Assembly: GCA_017428385.1 (NCBI GenBank)
Contig: JAFRQX010000032.1
Coordinates: forward strand, 1 to 64,000
Direction: 5' to 3'
Length of the DNA stretch: 64,000 nucleotides
From: Clostridia bacterium
GTDB lineage: Bacteria > Bacillota > Clostridia > Christensenellales > Aristaeellaceae
The notes under the pieces were generated by a model. That model had not been told where the DNA came from. It did not search any database and saw nothing but the letters and a program-made list of their open reading frames with translations. Each line of letters opens with the position of its first letter. Position 1 is the stretch's first letter. Shown here piece after piece: positions 60,089 to 64,000 of this stretch. The translations under genes and the position numbers were made by a program.

Positions 60089-60748
60089 ATGGCGATAATT
60101 CTGTTCGTGGATGACGAGCCGGCCATCCGCGATATGCTGCGGATGATGCTGAAGCTTGCGGGACATAACGGGGTCGAAGCGCGTGACGCCGAGCAGGCAC
60201 GGTTGAAAATATCCAGGGAAACACCGGACCTGGCGCTGGTGGATATTATGATGCCCGGTGAAGACGGCTTCTCCCTGGCCCGGGATCTGATTCACGCAGG
60301 GATTCCCGTGCTCTTCCTGACTGCCCGGACCGCCGTAAAAGACCGGGTAGCCGGCCTGCGCATGGGAGCGGAGGACTATATCCTGAAGCCCTTCGAGCCG
60401 GAGGAACTGCTGGCCCGTATCGACGTTATCCTGCGGAGAACCCGGCCGAAAATCTACTCCGAGGACGGGCTGGTCATTGATCATGAAGCGCGGACCGTTA
60501 CGCTGAACGGTAAACCCGTCACCATGACCATGACAGAATTTGACCTGCTTGCGCTGCTGACCGACAATGCCGGAGCCGCGCTGAGCCGGGACAAAATTCT
60601 CTCCGCCGTATGGGGCTGGGACTTTATCGGTGAAACAAGGACTGTGGACGTGCATGTGCAGCACCTGCGGGCCAAACTGGGTCCCCGGACCATTGAAACA
60701 GTCTTCAAATACGGATACCGCTGGACCGGAGGTGCGGGCGGGAAATGA
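60089..60748 (+). CDS. OmpR-family response regulator
   Basis: A 219-residue protein: receiver with VDDEPAIRD, phospho-Asp in LVDIMMPGEDGFSLA and YILKPFEPEELLARI; winged helix ending TVDVHVQHLRAKLG ... KYGYRW. It shares long identical blocks with the regulator at 19626, including MMPGEDGFSL and LKPFEP. It overlaps the kinase gene by four bases. Confidence 0.95.
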   Translation: MAIILFVDDEPAIRDMLRMMLKLAGHNGVEARDAEQARLKISRETPDLALVDIMMPGEDGFSLARDLIHAGIPVLFLTARTAVKDRVAGLRMGAEDYILKPFEPEELLARIDVILRRTRPKIYSEDGLVIDHEARTVTLNGKPVTMTMTEFDLLALLTDNAGAALSRDKILSAVWGWDFIGETRTVDVHVQHLRAKLGPRTIETVFKYGYRWTGGAGGK

Positions 60749-62121
60749 GAAAAAAGCTTTCCGTGCTGATCCTGCTTGTAACGGTGCCGATTTTCTTCTT
60801 CATGGCCTGGTTCATGAGCAGCCGTGCCTTCAACCTTTCCCTGGAGCAGGAAAAGCAGCGGACACAAATGACGGAAAGCATCGTTTTCCGCGAAATCCAG
60901 GGAAACATGAAAAACCTGGCCTATACCGAAGCCGCAGCCTATGCCGCGCAGCTTCATAAGTATTACCTGAGCCAGGGAATCGAACTGATCTTCTGCTGGA
61001 ACGGCAGCCCCATTGCCGGCGCGGAACTTCCGTCACAGGATTATGAGGCGCTGCTGCAGCCGCTGCAGCGTACCGCCCTGCTGGATACCCGCGGGACTCC
61101 GGAACGCTACGCCGTGGCGGAACCGGTGAACAACAGCCTGACCATGATCCTGCTTCGGGATATGAGCGAACTGTATCTGTTAAGAGACCAATACCGTACC
61201 ATCGCCTTCTGGACAGCCATCATCGCCTCCGCTTTGCTGACCCTGCTGACGCTGCTGTTTGCCGGAATCCTGATCCGCCCCATAACCCGTCTGACAGAGG
61301 CGGCCCGTGCCATCACGGAGCATACGGATCAGAACGTCCGGCTGCCCGCAGGCGGAAAAGATGAAATCGGCACACTTTCCCGGGCTTTTTCTGAAATGCA
61401 GGATGCCGTAGCAGACCGGGAAGCCCGGCTGCTGGAAGAAAGTGAAGCCCGGCAGGCCCTGCTGGACGCCATGGCGCATGAAATGCGAACGCCCCTTACC
61501 TCCCTGCTCGGAAACGCCCGCCTTCTGCAGCATGACCTTCCGGAGGATGAACGTGTAAAGATTGCGGACAGCATGGCCCGGGAAATCCGCCGCCTGACCG
61601 ATATGGACCAGCAGCTGATGAAACTGACCGTGCTGCGGCATGAAGAGCCGGAAATCGAACAGGTCTCTGTATCCGGCCTGCTGAACAATACAGCCGTCCG
61701 CCTGCAGGAACAGGCAAAGGGGATCACCATTGAAGTGCATGGCACCGACAGCATGATCTCCGGAGATCCGGAATTACTCTCCCTGCTTTGTGATAACCTC
61801 ACCGCCAACGCCCTTCATGTGTCCGAACCCGGGATGACCGTCACCCTGACGTCTGTTCCCGGGGGATTTACCGTGGAGGATCAGGGCCCCGGCATGAACG
61901 AAGAAGCCCTGAAACATGCCTTTGAACCCTTCTGGAAGGCGGACAAAGCCAGAACCCGCCGGCACGGAGGCGCCGGACTCGGCCTGAGCCTGTGCATGCA
62001 GATTGCCGAACTTCACCGGGGAAAGCTTTCTTTTGACTCCGCGCCGGGGAAAGGAACCCGGGTAACCTTTACAACTGCTTTACCAACCGTTGATGATTCT
62101 TTTACATCCCCTGTAACATGA
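60745..62121 (+). CDS. Sensor histidine kinase
   Basis: A 458-residue kinase: helices at about 5-22 and 152-174 with an outside sensor between them, HAMP (RPITRLTEAARAITEHTDQN), HisKA with MAHEMRTPLTSLL, and HATPase_c with DNLTANALHVSEPG, DQGPGMNEEAL and GGAGLGLSL. It resembles the kinase at 20279 throughout, which makes the two modules paralogous. Its 3' end contains the phased TTAC sites that precede the secreted protein gene. Confidence 0.93.
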   Translation: MRKKLSVLILLVTVPIFFFMAWFMSSRAFNLSLEQEKQRTQMTESIVFREIQGNMKNLAYTEAAAYAAQLHKYYLSQGIELIFCWNGSPIAGAELPSQDYEALLQPLQRTALLDTRGTPERYAVAEPVNNSLTMILLRDMSELYLLRDQYRTIAFWTAIIASALLTLLTLLFAGILIRPITRLTEAARAITEHTDQNVRLPAGGKDEIGTLSRAFSEMQDAVADREARLLEESEARQALLDAMAHEMRTPLTSLLGNARLLQHDLPEDERVKIADSMAREIRRLTDMDQQLMKLTVLRHEEPEIEQVSVSGLLNNTAVRLQEQAKGITIEVHGTDSMISGDPELLSLLCDNLTANALHVSEPGMTVTLTSVPGGFTVEDQGPGMNEEALKHAFEPFWKADKARTRRHGGAGLGLSLCMQIAELHRGKLSFDSAPGKGTRVTFTTALPTVDDSFTSPVT

Positions 62122-62145
62122 TAAGGTTGTCTCGGAAACTATACT
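62069..62145 (+). promoter_or_regulatory. Phased TTAC sites and -10 box before secreted paralogue 3
   Basis: TTAC at 62069, 62080 and 62102 and TAAC at 62113, all in steps of 11 or 22 bases. TATACT is at 62140-62145, 23 bases after the last element. Part of the site is inside the kinase coding end. Confidence 0.68.
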
Positions 62146-62166
62146 GATGGAAGGAGATGAGCCGGG

Positions 62167-63465
62167 ATGACCGGGAGACGATTCCTTGCCGCCTTGTGCG
62201 CAGTCCTGCTGCCGCTCACCGCAGCGGCCGAAAACACAGTTGAAATCCTGCCCACCTCAGCGCCGCTGCCTGCTCCGGTGATTGAATCCAGTATTTACGC
62301 GTTTGAAGACCTGGATCCCTATTACCAGTATTATGATGAATACATGACGCCCGCCCTGACACAGGAGGAAACTGTACGCCTGTCCGATGCCCAGAGCAGG
62401 CTGGATAACGGGGAACTGCCGGAGAGCAGCATCCTGAACAAAACAGAGGACGTCCGGGTATCCCTGATCCTCCTTCCCGCAGATCAGTATGAAGGCGAAA
62501 GCTGGTATCTGATTCTTCCCGGGCGCAGGCTTGCCAACACCGAACTGCTGCAGATCGTGGACGCGTTCCGAAGCATCGGAATCCGGCTGAGCCCGGATAT
62601 GCTGAGCTGGCGCAACTGTATGCGCGGCGGCGGCATCCCAGGCACCCGCGACCTGTGCGGAGACGAATGGGAACGGTATTCCGCCCTGGGCGATCAGTTT
62701 GTCCGGTCCGGACTCCGGCCACATACCCCTTTCACCGCCTCCGTAATGGATGACGGCGTCGGCCAAGTCTTCCTTGATGAATTGCTTTTCAACGGAATCG
62801 ACCGCTTTACATTCTATCCCGCACGGCAGATCAACGATCAGGAGCTTCTGCAGCTCTATGCCCTGGAGAATCCCGAACCGGCGGTTTCCCCGGAAGAATT
62901 CACCAGCTATGAAACGCTGCTCCGGCAGGAACTGCATACGCGTATGGGAATGCCCATTTCCGCTCTCCGCATCATGAATTCCGATTACATCGAAACGGAT
63001 GACCACAAATGGGGTGATTCCCGGGTCAGCTACTCCGCCGCCTTTAACGAATCCGGAATAAATAGCCGCAGCTGGAACGGTCAGATTGATACCACCACCG
63101 GAAAACTGATGCTTGCCGCGCTGGATTCCGATCCTGCATTTTTCGGAGACAGCGAACCCCGTTCTGATATCATCCTGGATCCGTGGGAGCCCCGCTGGGC
63201 TGAAATTGCCAGGGCAGCCGTCGCCGCCCTGTGCGCGGACAGCAGAACAGAAATCCTGCAGGCCCGGGCTTTGTGCGAAACCCTGCTGAACAGTTATACA
63301 CACTGCGCTGAAGTCCGTGTCCTGATGTCAGACGGAAGCGTTTATATTGTCCTTGTGTCATTCCTCACGTCGACAGTCGTGAGTATTTCCTATTATGATT
63401 CGCTATCCATAGCGCTCAAGGACAGCTATGATATCAACCAGTACGCAAGGAGGAATGAGCGATGA
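62167..63465 (+). CDS. Secreted protein, same unnamed family, paralogue 3
   Basis: A 432-residue protein with signal peptide (1-21). It keeps the family layout: a linker with LTQEETVRLSDAQSRLDNGELP, then WYLILPGRRLANTELLQIVD and the counterpart of the Cys block, SPDMLSWRNCMRGGGIPGTR, then FTFYPARQINDQELLQLYALE. The CCxxC cysteines are mostly replaced. It follows its kinase in the same order as paralogue 1. The stop overlaps the next ATG by four bases. The function is unknown. Confidence 0.78.
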   Translation: MTGRRFLAALCAVLLPLTAAAENTVEILPTSAPLPAPVIESSIYAFEDLDPYYQYYDEYMTPALTQEETVRLSDAQSRLDNGELPESSILNKTEDVRVSLILLPADQYEGESWYLILPGRRLANTELLQIVDAFRSIGIRLSPDMLSWRNCMRGGGIPGTRDLCGDEWERYSALGDQFVRSGLRPHTPFTASVMDDGVGQVFLDELLFNGIDRFTFYPARQINDQELLQLYALENPEPAVSPEEFTSYETLLRQELHTRMGMPISALRIMNSDYIETDDHKWGDSRVSYSAAFNESGINSRSWNGQIDTTTGKLMLAALDSDPAFFGDSEPRSDIILDPWEPRWAEIARAAVAALCADSRTEILQARALCETLLNSYTHCAEVRVLMSDGSVYIVLVSFLTSTVVSISYYDSLSIALKDSYDINQYARRNER

Positions 63466-64000
63466 AAAAGGCAATCAGACCGATCATTTTTCTTGCCTTC
63501 CTGCTGCTAATGTTCTCTCTCTGTACCGCGCTGGCGGAAAATTCGCAGCCTGTTTCCGGAGAGCAGGTGGTTGTATGGACACTGCATCCCTGGACATACG
63601 ACGGCAAAAACCTGGCTGTCCTGTCCACATCTCCATATTGCCGGAACAGCGAGCCTGACTGGTACGTGCTTCCCAACGGAGACCTTGCTGACGGAGAAGT
63701 GCAGAGCCGCCTCTGGTTCGCCTGGACGTCTGAAGATCTGTGTGATTTTCCTGATAATACAATTCCGGAAGAAAGCGGATTTGACGCTCCCGAAGCACAG
63801 AAAACCCTTCCCATCGTATCCTACGTACTCGACAAGCTCGGACTGAACGAAGAGCATTGGGCCGCGGAACCGGTCTATTTCGCAACCTATGGCAGATTGA
63901 AAGGCTTTGAAAAGACCCGTAAAGTCCTGCTGGAGGAAACGCTGGACGGTCTGCCCGTCCGCTGGTCTGAACCTTCGCTGTACAGCTATCTGACAGGATT
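63462..64000 (+). CDS. Secreted protein, partial (3' end outside window)
   Basis: The frame is open to the edge: at least 179 residues with signal peptide (1-25), then VVVWTLHPWTYDGKNLAVLS and SRLWFAWTSEDLCDFPDN. AAGGAGG precedes ATG at 63462, which overlaps the previous stop, so it is translationally coupled to paralogue 3. It is not obviously of the same family. It may act together with paralogue 3 outside the cell. Confidence 0.7.
   Translation, partial: MKKAIRPIIFLAFLLLMFSLCTALAENSQPVSGEQVVVWTLHPWTYDGKNLAVLSTSPYCRNSEPDWYVLPNGDLADGEVQSRLWFAWTSEDLCDFPDNTIPEESGFDAPEAQKTLPIVSYVLDKLGLNEEHWAAEPVYFATYGRLKGFEKTRKVLLEETLDGLPVRWSEPSLYSYLTG

Noticed and set aside
1..64000. CRISPR arrays, tRNA or rRNA genes, transposases, phage genes
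   Set aside because: I found no spaced repeats of CRISPR type, no cloverleaf sequences and no recombinase-like proteins; the short tandem arrays have a seven-base unit and no spacers.

Overview
The window looks like a chromosomal segment of an anaerobic, low-redundancy Clostridia-type Bacillota, probably a gut or rumen commensal. The signs are strong AGGAGG-type ribosome-binding sites, sigma-A promoters, a T-box leader, RRNPP/YesN/LplBC-type proteins, a BspA-like leucine-rich-repeat protein, many short secreted proteins with MKK...ALA signal peptides, and moderately high GC. I saw no rRNA, tRNA, CRISPR array, phage or transposase gene. The assignment to a group is inference.

Positions 1-6350 hold a RiPP (ribosomally made, modified peptide) locus on the minus strand. 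In order of transcription it has a small exported peptide, a YcaO protein, a radical SAM/SPASM maturase, a 46-residue Cys/Gly/Ser/Ala-rich precursor, a terminator, a PqqD-type leader-binding protein and an ABC exporter cut by the window edge. A divergent HTH-plus-TPR regulator of RRNPP type faces it. Positions 6588-10868 are a zinc-uptake operon (znuA, znuC, znuB) with accessory proteins, then an SH3/peptidoglycan-binding protein.

Positions 11150-24471 hold an LRR surface protein, a GGDEF protein translationally coupled to a Na/Pi transporter, polyphosphate kinase, a ROK kinase, and a two-component system followed by two paralogous secreted proteins. A second copy of this module (regulator, kinase, secreted proteins) lies at 60089-64000. 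The promoters of the LRR gene, both response-regulator genes and the second secreted-protein gene share helically phased TTAC repeats at a fixed distance from the -10 box. I read this as one regulon.

Positions 24595-30941 are an oligosaccharide ABC system (LplB/LplC type) with a divergent membrane-bound AraC regulator. Positions 30992-37680 hold pyrE with a kinase, a secreted hydrolase and two divergent EAL (c-di-GMP phosphodiesterase) proteins. Positions 37742-40396 hold an unusual HTH-cupin-acyl-CoA synthetase fusion under a T-box riboswitch. This fits activation of short branched or aromatic acids for amino-acid synthesis by reductive carboxylation.

Positions 40547-57059 are mainly housekeeping and envelope genes: two MATE pumps, an orphan solute-binding protein, murA, a J-domain protein, a secreted PIG-L deacetylase, a lysA-like decarboxylase, a radical SAM protein and smc. 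Positions 57153-59928 have an autoregulated HTH/membrane protein pair, another GGDEF protein and two tiny basic peptide genes. Seven-base tandem arrays recur in intergenic gaps throughout.
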